Below are positions 14,442 through 23,327 of a stretch of DNA of 27,480 nt, one piece after another; within the stretch, counting starts at the first letter, position 1; each line of letters starts with the position of its first letter. The notes below the pieces were generated by a model that did no database searches, was not told the DNA's origin, and saw only the letters and a list, made by a program, of their open reading frames with translations. The position numbers and the translations under genes were made by a program. The stretch spans positions 1-27,480 of the forward strand of contig CAJUMG010000021.1 in NCBI GenBank assembly GCA_910587335.1. Direction: 5' to 3'. This stretch comes from an uncultured Oscillospiraceae bacterium. Lineage in GTDB: Bacteria; Bacillota; Clostridia; Oscillospirales; Ruminococcaceae.

Positions 14442-15506
14442 TTACCGATGAAAAATCTTTTTAAACTTCATCTTTACACTATAAAGCTTTGCAAGCAAGC
14501 GAACGCCTCTTGAAGACTCTAAGCTTTCGACTCTTGCCAGAGCGCTTTCTGCCCTTGCCTCAGCCAGCTGGCGCTGCTCGTTTGCTGCGTCGCGCTCATG
14601 TTTTGTCAGGTCTAAAAGAACGCGAATCCGGTCCAATTCCATGTTGCTGGTTTCTAGCTGCTGCTTTAGCTGAAAGAAATCGTCTTTTCCATTTTGGCCG
14701 CTTTTTATATGGTGAAGCAGGTCGTAGTCCTTATCTTTATGGTCAATAAAAGTTTCTCTTGGGGCCACGGTAACGCTATACTGGTTAGCCCGTTCCATTC
14801 TGCCCCAAACGCCCACATAATAATTGGCGTTCCACTGATTTAAATAACGATCCTGCGGCACACACAGGGCCTGGTCACATTGTGTGTAATGAAACAGTCC
14901 CAAAGCGTCTTCCGGTTTGCTGGTTTCCGGCTCTGTCCGTCTTTCAAAGGGCAGGTTAATAAATCCATCCAGCGCAAAAGCCAAATAATAGGCCACGTGG
15001 GTTCCCAAATGATTTTCCGCCAGCTCTTTGAACTCAAAAAATGTGTAGGGGCGCTTATGAAACGGGTTTTCCGCATGATCCTGCTCGAAATAGTAATTGT
15101 CGTTGGGGCAGGATAAAATGACCGTTCCCCCGGGCTTTAGGACCCGCCGCACTTCTGCCAAAAAAGCGTCCGGATCATCGATATGCTCCATCGTTTCTAA
15201 AGAGACGACCAGGTCAAAGGTATGGTCCTCATAAGGCAATTTTTCCACCGAGCCTTGGGTATATTTCAGTCCATCATCTTTAAACAGCTTTCGCGCCTCA
15301 TCAACCGAGCTCTGGTCAATATCAATTCCATCCACGCTACGAGCGCCCCAGGTTTTCATCAGATAGCTTCCGTATCCTTCTCCGCAGGCGGCATCCAGTA
15401 CCCGGGCGCCCTTGCAGAATGGTTTTGCCAGGCCGTAGCGATTCAGGTGAATAGCTGCTTCAACTGGATCGTACTTTGTATTATTTGAAAAATCCAATCG
15501 TTCCAT
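14442..15506 (-). CDS. SAM-dependent methyltransferase with C-terminal coiled coil
   Basis: A 354-residue protein. Residues about 15-135 are a class I methyltransferase of the Methyltransf_11/25 type: motif I VLDAACGEGYGSY at 36-48, the acidic GIDID at 60-64, LPYEDHTFDLVVS at 90-102 and LKPGG at 123-127. Residues about 276-331 form a predicted heptad coiled coil rich in Glu, Gln, Arg and Leu, followed by a basic amphipathic tail (RLLAKLYSVKMKFKKIFHR) that could lie on the membrane. The order methyltransferase, coiled coil, membrane-binding tail resembles the WbdD chain-terminating protein of ABC-type O-antigen systems, but no kinase domain is present. The ATG at 15506 is preferred over 15515 because AAAAGGA is 8 nt upstream; it starts one base after the preceding stop codon. 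Confidence 0.87.
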   Translation of the reverse strand: MERLDFSNNTKYDPVEAAIHLNRYGLAKPFCKGARVLDAACGEGYGSYLMKTWGARSVDGIDIDQSSVDEARKLFKDDGLKYTQGSVEKLPYEDHTFDLVVSLETMEHIDDPDAFLAEVRRVLKPGGTVILSCPNDNYYFEQDHAENPFHKRPYTFFEFKELAENHLGTHVAYYLAFALDGFINLPFERRTEPETSKPEDALGLFHYTQCDQALCVPQDRYLNQWNANYYVGVWGRMERANQYSVTVAPRETFIDHKDKDYDLLHHIKSGQNGKDDFFQLKQQLETSNMELDRIRVLLDLTKHERDAANEQRQLAEARAESALARVESLESSRGVRLLAKLYSVKMKFKKIFHR

Positions 15507-15507
15507 T

Positions 15508-18288
15508 TTATCCATCCTTTTCTGTTTTTATCTTTTCATCCTTTGCAAGCATTACACAGCCGCAGGAAATAAAGGCCACCGTCGCCATAGGGAAGAAGTA
15601 AATATAGTGATAAATCTGCCAACCGATTAAAAGAACCAGCGTAACGAGGGTTGCTATATTTGGCATAAAAATCCATATACGGCTTAAGCGGCGGTGGGCG
15701 CCAAGGGTAATCGCAAACGCAAGAAACCATACAATATAAATACCATTTCTCCACACAAATGCGTCAAGAAGCGGTTTCCCCTCTATAAATGTACTAAAGC
15801 TGCTAAGCAGTTTTGAAATGGCGTTTGGCTTAAAATACAAATCCGCGCTGCCAGCTTCTGTCCCCTTTAAAAATTGCGGCAAACACTCCTGCGGCATAGA
15901 AATATGAATACCAGCTATATATCTATGATTCCACGCCCTGCTGTCCGGGTTATTCAGGATATTCCAGCATAGATCTGTCGCCTGCAAGCGGTCTTCTATT
16001 ACAATATCCGGGTAGCGAAGAAGCAGCCGCAGATAAATGGAAAGCCCCTCTTTTGTAGACATATCCCCATAGTTTGGCCTTGGCTTTGTTGCCGCCATGA
16101 TATCCGCATTATAAGGATTAAATCGCGCGTAATATTCTTCCTCTGGCAGAATCGTTTCCATTGTTTCTTTTATATCTTCTGGTACTTCCACCTGACTTAC
16201 CAATATCCTACTGTAAAGAGTAGTCAGAGGAGGCTGACGCGCGCTGCTCGCTCTTTTGATAATTGTATAATTGCTATAAAGAGGTCCCTGGACGAGAAGG
16301 ACAATAACTAAAGCGCCAGCAAGGGACGGAAGCGTCTTCCATTTAACAAGTTTCAATCTGAAGCAGGTCATCATGATAATAACAGCCGCCGCCACATAAA
16401 CCGCCAAAAAGCCATTGCGGCGGACCAAAAACAAAAATGCAAGTGAAATGGCCGTTTCTACATTCCACCAAATCCCGCGAACGCATCTACCAGGATCGTC
16501 AAAAAGGCGCACAAGCTGCATTAAAACCCAAAGATTTAAGATGGCAAAGATTGGATTTTTAGACAACAGCGTAAGTGTTAGATTGTTACTGGGCAATATC
16601 GCCATAAAGACAGTGAATAGAATAAGCGCTTTTAACGAAACTCCTTTTTCATATAAAAATAAGAGCCATTTGCTAATTACAAACGCACAAAAGAGAATCT
16701 GAAAGACAATATAGACATAAGGGGTCAGCGCGATTTTCGACAGAAGTCTGATAAACAGCGGGAAAATCACCGGATGTCCATTTTCCAAATCCCAGTACCC
16801 AATGGCTTGCAGCCAATGATCCACACTGTCTGGAGACATGTTGGCGGGATAAAATCCTAAAGAGAAGACCAATTCAATGCCTGCGAATAGGAAAAAGAGG
16901 ATTACTCCTGCACGAAAAATCTTTTTTCTGTCTCTTTGGGGTTCTAATTTTTTAGATTTGGCGATTGCAAATTCAAACAAGGCCAGCATGGCATAAAGAA
17001 TCGGACAAAGCGCCACCGCCAATAAAACAAAGCAGGAAATTGTATTTCCGCTTAAATCCATCCGTACCCCTTTCATAAAGAGGTCATTGCCGGCCAGCGC
17101 GAAGGTGAAATAGACGGACAAAAGGAACATCGCGACCATTGCTGGCGTGCAAAAATACCGTTCTATTATTGCGGGCCGGGTATAAAGCCAAAAAGCTGTA
17201 CACATAGAGATTCCCAAAAGCAGTGCGAATGTGACATTCATCTGACCTACATAAAAAGCGCTCTCTATCACCGCGATCCAGGAAATTCCAAACAGGACAA
17301 ACCAACTCATACTGTGATTCTTTAGGAGGAACCACAAAAGCATGAGCCATACAAAAACACCGCAGGCCAGGTGCAGCACAATCTGGAACCAATCATAGGT
17401 TACTTCTATGAAACCAGTCCATGGCGCTTCAAGCGTTACGACCGAGCTGCCCTCAGAAAAAAAGTCATAGATTTCCCACTGATCTTCCCACTGAATAGAA
17501 ACGCTTCCGGTCCACGAGTGAGACATGAAGGAAAACTCCATATCGCTGGGTATTTCGACCGGTATTGTCATGACTGATCCCGGCGTTGCGGACAAAAAAT
17601 ACCCATCTCGTATCGTCCATCCACTTTCCTCCTGTGGAATGAAAATTTTTTCCGGTGCGATTTTTCTTCCATTCTCAAGCACTTGAAGCCATACTTCACC
17701 AGAGACGGACTCAGGGTCTTTTCCCTCGTTCACAAAGGTTACTGAAGAATCCTCCTTGTTAATCCAAAGAGAAGGGTGCTGATTGATCTGTTTAACAAAA
17801 ACAGCGCTTACAATCAAAAGAGATGCCACGCAAACAGCGCAGATCTTACGTTTTGAGGGCGGTGTATATGGGCCTTTCTGACTTGTCCGCTTTTGTTCAG
17901 CACTAAGATAGAGCTCCCCTATCCAGGAAAAGAAAAATGCGAGTATAAGTAACGCTCCAAGAAACAGAACTGCTGACATCCAGCCTGGCACCGCTTGTCC
18001 GGCACCGAAATCTGCCTGGGGTAAAAGGATATCCTCAAACAGCAAGGAACAGACCGCTGCACAGGAAACGGAAATAAGATAAGCAGATGAGCTTAGCTTT
18101 CTACCCTGTTTTTCGCTTCTGCCCTTTCTTATCATAAGTAGTACAAAGGACATTGCCATAAAATACAAAAAAATGAATCCGCGCTGCAACCATGTCGAAA
18201 GGGTGACCTGATCGACCAGCCAGGTCAAATAAATGCTTGAAATTCCTAACGAAGCGCCTGCTCCGATTCGTTTGCAAGTATTCACCAT
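15508..18288 (-). CDS. Large GT-C-like polytopic glycosyltransferase with extracytoplasmic domain (first paralogue)
   Basis: A 926-residue membrane protein. About five helices precede residue 170. An extracytoplasmic domain at about 180-300 contains RDGYFLSATPGSVMTIP and SHSWTGSVSIQWED, clearly related to the domain in the 10117-12363 protein. About a dozen further helices follow. The loop after the first helix of the main bundle reads MSPDSVDHWLQAIG (Asp487), then GHPVIFPLFIR (His505, Arg514); the spacing matches the paralogue and a GT-C active-site loop. I infer a transferase working on the outer face with a lipid-linked donor. ATG 18288 follows GAAGGTGA closely; the frame opens to 18336 without a ribosome site. 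The last codon is one base from the methyltransferase start. Confidence 0.77.
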   Translation of the reverse strand: MVNTCKRIGAGASLGISSIYLTWLVDQVTLSTWLQRGFIFLYFMAMSFVLLMIRKGRSEKQGRKLSSSAYLISVSCAAVCSLLFEDILLPQADFGAGQAVPGWMSAVLFLGALLILAFFFSWIGELYLSAEQKRTSQKGPYTPPSKRKICAVCVASLLIVSAVFVKQINQHPSLWINKEDSSVTFVNEGKDPESVSGEVWLQVLENGRKIAPEKIFIPQEESGWTIRDGYFLSATPGSVMTIPVEIPSDMEFSFMSHSWTGSVSIQWEDQWEIYDFFSEGSSVVTLEAPWTGFIEVTYDWFQIVLHLACGVFVWLMLLWFLLKNHSMSWFVLFGISWIAVIESAFYVGQMNVTFALLLGISMCTAFWLYTRPAIIERYFCTPAMVAMFLLSVYFTFALAGNDLFMKGVRMDLSGNTISCFVLLAVALCPILYAMLALFEFAIAKSKKLEPQRDRKKIFRAGVILFFLFAGIELVFSLGFYPANMSPDSVDHWLQAIGYWDLENGHPVIFPLFIRLLSKIALTPYVYIVFQILFCAFVISKWLLFLYEKGVSLKALILFTVFMAILPSNNLTLTLLSKNPIFAILNLWVLMQLVRLFDDPGRCVRGIWWNVETAISLAFLFLVRRNGFLAVYVAAAVIIMMTCFRLKLVKWKTLPSLAGALVIVLLVQGPLYSNYTIIKRASSARQPPLTTLYSRILVSQVEVPEDIKETMETILPEEEYYARFNPYNADIMAATKPRPNYGDMSTKEGLSIYLRLLLRYPDIVIEDRLQATDLCWNILNNPDSRAWNHRYIAGIHISMPQECLPQFLKGTEAGSADLYFKPNAISKLLSSFSTFIEGKPLLDAFVWRNGIYIVWFLAFAITLGAHRRLSRIWIFMPNIATLVTLVLLIGWQIYHYIYFFPMATVAFISCGCVMLAKDEKIKTEKDG

Positions 18289-18346
18289 TTCACCTTCTTC
18301 TAAAAATATCGACCGCCGTATCTGAAACGATCGCAAGGCAATTCAC

Positions 18347-20674
18347 TCATTCAAACAATGCCGCCAGCTTTTTCTCTACCGCCAAGGTATGGTCTTGCCA
18401 TTCTTCCTTTGACAGTGGCTTGCCTTTGATGCTTGCGCATTGCTGAATCTTTTTGCAAACATTCTCTGTTTCAGACAAAACCGCGCCATACCTTCCGTTT
18501 TCCAGCTGCTCTTTGATTCCGCCTATGTCCTTTGAAAGAACAGGAAGGCCCAGCACCTTTGCTTCATCAATTGTAACCGGAGTGCCCTCATAATCGGACA
18601 ATAGCACCATCATGCTGCATTGCTCCATTAGAGGACAAGGGTTTTTCAGCATTCCAGTGAAGGTAACCACATTTGTAAGCTGCAACTGCTTGCTTTGCTG
18701 CCGCAGCTTTTCTAACAATACGCCGTCCCCCACCAGATACCAATGAAAATCTATTTTCTGCTTTTTTAGCTCTGCCGCCGTTTGCAAGACCAAATCATAC
18801 CGTTTTTCCTGCTCCATTCTCCCGATTGTGACAAGATTACATTTTGCACGGTCCACTATGATCTTGGTTGGTTGTCCGCCCAATTCCCGGATTCTGTCAT
18901 ACTGGATAAAATTGGGAATGGAAACGGTTTTTGCGTCCAACTGGGGATAGATTTGTATAAATTTTTCTCTCAACCGCCCTGACAAGCAAACAATTGTATC
19001 AAAGCGCTTATAAACCTTCCCGTCCCGCTTTGTCATTGCCCTTGTCCATGTTGTCTGTTCCCGCCAAGCCGCATAATCCGTATGGATCCATTGTATTTTC
19101 TTTGGCCCTTTAAGCTGCGATACAGTTTCTCGCAATTTAGAAGCTTCGCTTACTACACACACAGCATCATATCCGTTTAAGATTCCCTTTAAGCTATCTG
19201 TAGAAGCCCACCGAAGCAACAGCTGCTCTTTTCCCAGCCGTGCCAATACGGCATATACCATACGAATCCATTTCCACTTCCAGGAATACTCGTTTCCCCT
19301 TAACACTTCCCGTCCGGGTGTAGAAAGGCACCGCATACCCTTTCCCTGGCTGGATTCGCTCATATCTATGGTTCGATAAGTACTTTTCAATTTTTTATCC
19401 CGACACGGCTCGACCGAAAAAAGGTCCACCTGCATCTCTTCGCTTAAATGCCGCATTTGCTCTAAGGCGGCATTTCTGGCACCACTTAAATAGTTGATAT
19501 CATCAAACAGATACAGGATTTTTTTACGGCTATTTTGTAAAAGCGGGGTGATCTGCTCTAATGTATCGTCACTAGAGGAAAAGCCTTGCAATCCCGCTCG
19601 TATCCTCTGCTCGGTCTCCGGTTTTTCCAAATATGCATAGATCGTCTGCGCGATATCCTCTTCGGAAAAATCGCAGAGCAAGCCGGTTTTTCCACCTTCC
19701 AGCTGCTCCAGCGCGCCGGAGGTACGCGTTGCGATAACCGGCACACCCAAAGCCTTTGCTTCGGTTATCACCATGGACCAGGATTCGTGGTCCGAAAGCA
19801 CGCATACTGCGTTTGCCTGCTTCATAATCGAATAAGGATTTTCCATTGCGCCGGGCAAAAGAAAATACTCTTCCAGTCCGGCCTTTTGTACCGCGGCCTT
19901 TACACGAGAAACCAGCTCGAAATTCGCCAAGGATCCTATATTGATCCAGTAAAACCGTTTGCCCTTTTGAAACACCTTCTCCATCGCTCGTATTTGCCGC
20001 AAGTGGTTTTTTTCCGCCCGGATGTTCGCCACCGTCACCAAAACGGGCAGATCTTCTTTTAGCTTTGGCAGCTCTGCTTTTTCGGTGCTTTCTATTTGTA
20101 ATTGTTTTTCGTTCACCAGATTATGCACCACAACGCCTCGGCCTTTAATAAACGCATACCGTTCCATCCCACATTCCATAGAGCGCTTTGAAACGAAAAT
20201 AAACCGATCAAAATGCTGCTGATATTTCTCAATATCCGGATGTACAAAGGTCGCCTTATCAATGTCCGCATGAATCCAGACGTATTTCCACCTTGCCTGC
20301 ACATATTCCGCAACCAATCTGCTGGAAAACCACTCCCCATAAGAAATCGCAACATCATATTCTTTTCCGCGCAGATAGTCTATCGCCGCTTTACGGAACA
20401 GCTGCCGATGGGTCATTTTGCGATAAAGCCGGAACCAGGCTTTTTTCAAAAACGCGTTCTGCGCTTCTCCCTGCGCTACGTTAGCAATATGCACCCAGCT
20501 TGGAATATAAGGAAGCAATGAGATGGTTCCCGGCAAATCAATTTGGTCATATACCAAAAAATCAATTTCATATTGTTCTTTGGGCAGAACGCGGAACAGA
20601 TTCAAAAGCGCCGTTTCCGCCCCGCCCTTAAAGAATTGGTTGATTACAAATAACAGCTTTTTTTTCTCCATCAT
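18347..20674 (-). CDS. Tandem GT4-GT4 glycosyltransferase
   Basis: A 775-residue cytoplasmic protein made of two complete GT4 (GT-B) transferases. The first spans about 6-375: LLFVINQFFKGGAE, LVTVANIRAEKNH and the EX7E donor motif from Glu297 to Glu305 (ESWSMVITEAKALG). The second spans about 384-770: ILYLFDDINYLSGA, LVTIGRMEQEKRYD and EX7E from Glu696 to Glu704 (EGTPVTIDEAKVLG). Both catalytic motifs are intact, so both halves should be active and could add consecutive sugars. The start ATG at 20674 overlaps the ABC ATPase stop as ATGA, implying translational coupling; a second ATG follows at once at 20671. A longer frame to 20743 lies inside the ATPase gene. Confidence 0.92.
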   Translation of the reverse strand: MMEKKKLLFVINQFFKGGAETALLNLFRVLPKEQYEIDFLVYDQIDLPGTISLLPYIPSWVHIANVAQGEAQNAFLKKAWFRLYRKMTHRQLFRKAAIDYLRGKEYDVAISYGEWFSSRLVAEYVQARWKYVWIHADIDKATFVHPDIEKYQQHFDRFIFVSKRSMECGMERYAFIKGRGVVVHNLVNEKQLQIESTEKAELPKLKEDLPVLVTVANIRAEKNHLRQIRAMEKVFQKGKRFYWINIGSLANFELVSRVKAAVQKAGLEEYFLLPGAMENPYSIMKQANAVCVLSDHESWSMVITEAKALGVPVIATRTSGALEQLEGGKTGLLCDFSEEDIAQTIYAYLEKPETEQRIRAGLQGFSSSDDTLEQITPLLQNSRKKILYLFDDINYLSGARNAALEQMRHLSEEMQVDLFSVEPCRDKKLKSTYRTIDMSESSQGKGMRCLSTPGREVLRGNEYSWKWKWIRMVYAVLARLGKEQLLLRWASTDSLKGILNGYDAVCVVSEASKLRETVSQLKGPKKIQWIHTDYAAWREQTTWTRAMTKRDGKVYKRFDTIVCLSGRLREKFIQIYPQLDAKTVSIPNFIQYDRIRELGGQPTKIIVDRAKCNLVTIGRMEQEKRYDLVLQTAAELKKQKIDFHWYLVGDGVLLEKLRQQSKQLQLTNVVTFTGMLKNPCPLMEQCSMMVLLSDYEGTPVTIDEAKVLGLPVLSKDIGGIKEQLENGRYGAVLSETENVCKKIQQCASIKGKPLSKEEWQDHTLAVEKKLAALFE

Positions 20675-21399
20675 ACGTTTACGTAAGCGGAGCAGACCGT
20701 CTCCGCATCTCCAAATGCTTTTACCACTCCGTGTTCCAACCAAAGCGCTTTTTTACAGATCTGCTTTACCTGCTCCACAGAATGGGAAACAAACACGACT
20801 GTTGCGCCGGAATGGATCATATCCTGCATTCTCTGAAAGCTTTTTTCCTGGAATTTATAATCGCCAACCGCGAGGATTTCGTCGATAATCAAAATATTCG
20901 GAATATTCATTGTTGCAATGGCAAACCCAAGCCTTGCCACCATACCAGAGGAAAAATTTTTTATCGCGGTGTCAACAAAATTTTCCAGCTCTGCAAACCG
21001 GATAATCTCCTCGAACCGCTCCTCCATATATTCCCGTCCGTGACCTAAAATAGCGCCGTTGAGAAAAATATTTTCACGCGCAGACAAATTGGCATCAAAG
21101 CCCGCGCCCAATTCAATGAGCGGAGCTATGCTGCCAATTGTTTTTACCGATCCGTTTGTTGGTTTTAGAATTCCCGAAATGATTTTTAACAGTGTGCTTT
21201 TTCCGGAGCCGTTTAATCCAATAATCCCCAGAGAATCCCCCTTTTCCAGCTGGAAAGAAACATTTTTCAGTGCCCAAAACTCCTGAAAATGCAGCTCTCG
21301 GCGTATGGCTTTTATGAAATACTCTTTAATACTGTCAATCTTTTCTGAACTCAGGTTGAACATCATGGACACATCATTGACCTGAATTACGGGATCCAT
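20671..21399 (-). CDS. Polysaccharide ABC transporter ATPase (Wzt/TagH type, short form)
   Basis: A 242-residue ATPase that powers export of a lipid-linked glycan through the permease encoded just upstream. Walker A GLNGSGKST at 61-69, Q-loop region IELGAGF at about 95-101, signature NFSSGM at 148-153, Walker B ILIIDE at about 169-174 and switch His206 in VSHS are all present. The N-terminus carries the Wzt/TagH-type stretch before Walker A. It ends soon after the nucleotide-binding fold, so the C-terminal carbohydrate-binding domain of long Wzt proteins is absent. ATG 21399 has AAGGAGGG at good spacing; the frame opens to 21480 inside the permease gene. Confidence 0.95.
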   Translation of the reverse strand: MDPVIQVNDVSMMFNLSSEKIDSIKEYFIKAIRRELHFQEFWALKNVSFQLEKGDSLGIIGLNGSGKSTLLKIISGILKPTNGSVKTIGSIAPLIELGAGFDANLSARENIFLNGAILGHGREYMEERFEEIIRFAELENFVDTAIKNFSSGMVARLGFAIATMNIPNILIIDEILAVGDYKFQEKSFQRMQDMIHSGATVVFVSHSVEQVKQICKKALWLEHGVVKAFGDAETVCSAYVNV

Positions 21400-21412
21400 T
21401 TTTTGGCCCTCC

Positions 21413-22216
21413 TTATACATATAAAACAAACTTATCCTGCTTTTTATAAAACACAAAAAGCCCAATTGCGATTGCGACAATGCCCATCATAAAACACAAA
21501 AGGTTTTCTTTCATGCCGGGAAACTCTCCGGCAAGCACCAAATCCCGCATGAAAGAGATATAATGGTACATTGGGTTGAGCTGCATAACCTTCATAATCG
21601 TGGGATTTAAGATATCTACAGGATAAAATACCGGGGTAAAGTAGGTCCATGCAAGGATAAACACACTATAAAAATGGGCAATATCCCGAAAATATACCGT
21701 TAGCGCTGAGAGCAAGATTCCCAGCCCGGTAGCAAAAAGAAATGTATAAAAAATCGGAATTGGAATCAATAGCAAGGTAATGCGAAAAGGAGTTCCCGTT
21801 AGAACCATTACAATAAACATGGCGATTAGCGAAAAGCCCAGATTCACCAGTCCAGAAAGAATATTGGAAAAGGGAAACAGATACTTTGGGATATATACCT
21901 TTTTAATCAGCGACGCATTAGAAATGATCGAGTTTAACGCATTGGTAGTCGATTCGGAATTAAAAGAAAAAATCAGCGAACCGGACAAATAATAGATCGG
22001 AAAATTCGGAATATTTTGCTTGAATAAAGTGGAAAAAATAACGGTAATGACCACCATCATCAAGAGCGGATTCAGGACAGTCCATAGCATTCCCAAAACA
22101 GAATGACGATACCGCACCTTAATGTCCCGTACCACCAGCTCTTTTAAAAGGGGAACGAATCGTTTGAAAGCGCCTATCTTTTCCGCAAGATATTCTTTAT
22201 TCAGCTGCAATTTCAT
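21413..22216 (-). CDS. Polysaccharide ABC-2 type permease (Wzm/TagG type)
   Basis: A 267-residue membrane protein with six predicted helices, the membrane half of a glycan exporter. VVRDIKVRYRHSVLGMLWTVLNPLLMM at the N-terminus is the amphipathic interface and first helix typical of Wzm/TagG/RfbA permeases; FRDIAHFY in the middle and LNPMYHYISFMRDLVL near the end are also family landmarks. The start ATG follows AAAAGGATGATGGT. The gene lies 18 bases after the GT2 gene and 13 bases before the ATPase gene, as expected for a transporter pair. Confidence 0.95.
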   Translation of the reverse strand: MKLQLNKEYLAEKIGAFKRFVPLLKELVVRDIKVRYRHSVLGMLWTVLNPLLMMVVITVIFSTLFKQNIPNFPIYYLSGSLIFSFNSESTTNALNSIISNASLIKKVYIPKYLFPFSNILSGLVNLGFSLIAMFIVMVLTGTPFRITLLLIPIPIFYTFLFATGLGILLSALTVYFRDIAHFYSVFILAWTYFTPVFYPVDILNPTIMKVMQLNPMYHYISFMRDLVLAGEFPGMKENLLCFMMGIVAIAIGLFVFYKKQDKFVLYV

Positions 22217-22234
22217 ACCATCATCCTTTTACAT

Positions 22235-23035
22235 TCAAGTCCGCCACTGAAAACATTTCACCCACCTGAGCAGCTTATGGGGAACCATGGCCATAATCAC
22301 CGGCTTACAAAGATAAATATAGTCCCAGAACGGGGCGCGCATCTGGCGTAGTCCGTTGAAACGCACCAAAACCTCGTACCAGCGGGTTCGTAATGTGTGG
22401 CGCTGGTAAGCGGCTTCCGGCTCATACACACAATATAGATACTCCTGTAAATTCTTTCCAATAATTCCTTTTGCCGCAAGCCGCATCACCAGGTCATAAT
22501 CTTCTGTTCGTTGGGTTTCTTTTGCCGCACGATACCCATTTACCTCTTCTAAAACTTCACGTCGAAAAATCATGGTTGGGTGGAAAAAGGGGTTTTTCTG
22601 CGCTATGATATGGCGTGTAATCTCCTCTGGGTGAATCCGCTTACTCCAAACGCCATGAGCGTCAAATACCAAAACGCCGCAGCCCACATAAGGTGCGTTC
22701 TGAAGCTGGAGATATGCCAGCGTTTTCTCCAGCCGGCGAGGGTGCGAAATATCATCCGCGTCCTGGCGGGCGATATACGTCCCCTTGGCAAGCTTCAGAC
22801 ATTCGTTTAAGGATGCGCCCAGCCCCACATTCCGCGAATTTTGGAAAACGAGAATACGGGGATCCTTTGCTTTATAATCACAAAGCACCTTCCAGGTGTC
22901 ATCTGTGGAAAAATCATCGCAGATAATCAATTCAAAATCCCCGAAGGTTTGTCCAAGGACCGAATCAATTGCCGCGGGAAGTGTCTGCGCTCCGTTATGA
23001 ACACTCATCAAAACTGAAATGGATGGAGCTTTCAT
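22235..23035 (-). CDS. GT2 family glycosyltransferase, first gene of the polysaccharide operon
   Basis: A 266-residue cytoplasmic GT-A transferase. ISVLMSVHNGAQTLPAAIDSVLGQT opens the nucleotide-binding half, LIICDDFSTDDT follows, and ARQDADDISHP supplies the metal-binding DXD (Asp92-Asp94). RTEDYDLVMRL later gives the usual acceptor-side ED motif. It probably adds a single sugar from a nucleotide donor, perhaps early in repeat assembly. ATG 23035 lies 8 nt after GGGAGG. Its position at the head of the operon follows a long untranslated leader (23036-23292). Confidence 0.93.
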   Translation of the reverse strand: MKAPSISVLMSVHNGAQTLPAAIDSVLGQTFGDFELIICDDFSTDDTWKVLCDYKAKDPRILVFQNSRNVGLGASLNECLKLAKGTYIARQDADDISHPRRLEKTLAYLQLQNAPYVGCGVLVFDAHGVWSKRIHPEEITRHIIAQKNPFFHPTMIFRREVLEEVNGYRAAKETQRTEDYDLVMRLAAKGIIGKNLQEYLYCVYEPEAAYQRHTLRTRWYEVLVRFNGLRQMRAPFWDYIYLCKPVIMAMVPHKLLRWVKCFQWRT

Positions 23036-23292
23036 TCCATTTTCCTCCCACCCGACGGAAGACAGCTTTCTTGGGCTGTCTCTCTATAAACCTCTCTGCC
23101 AGCAGGGCAAAGACCGGGACTTTTCCCGTTTTGCCGCGGCCTTTGACAAACACAGGCGACCGATTCCCCAGCAAATATGCTGTCGATTTGTGACGGGATT
23201 TTTCTTTTCCTGTGGTTTAAGTGGCAGAATATACAGCATTTCAATAAAATCAGGACAAAAGAGTTGCCTTTTGCCGAAATTTCGCCATAAAC
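23036..23292 (-). promoter_or_regulatory. Structured 5' leader of the polysaccharide operon
   Basis: About 257 nt of untranslated RNA is predicted before the first gene. It contains at least three hairpins: 23060-23081 (AGACAGC/GCTGTCT), 23106-23135 (GGCAAA/TTTGCC outside, CGGGA/TCCCG inside) and 23169-23182 (CAGCA/TGCTG). None is followed by a T-tract, so they are not plain terminators. Long leaders with hairpins precede many exopolysaccharide operons, where processive antitermination is known. No coding frame is supported here. Confidence 0.45.
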
Positions 23293-23298
23293 AGTATT

Positions 23299-23327
23299 AG
23301 TCTATCATAAAGGGTAGGGGATTGCAA
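23299..23327 (-). promoter_or_regulatory. Candidate promoter of the polysaccharide operon
   Basis: On the minus strand TTGCAA (23327-23322), 17 bases, then TAGACT (23304-23299), which matches four of six consensus positions. It is the best candidate between the cyclophilin gene and the operon, but not a strong one. Positions 23330-23517 downstream of the cyclophilin stop hold no gene and no convincing terminator; a weak 9-base stem without a T-tract lies near 23482-23517. Confidence 0.4.

Noticed and set aside
14442..15506. A full WbdD homologue
   Set aside because: Only the methyltransferase and coiled-coil parts are present; no kinase motifs occur between them, so only an analogy is claimed.
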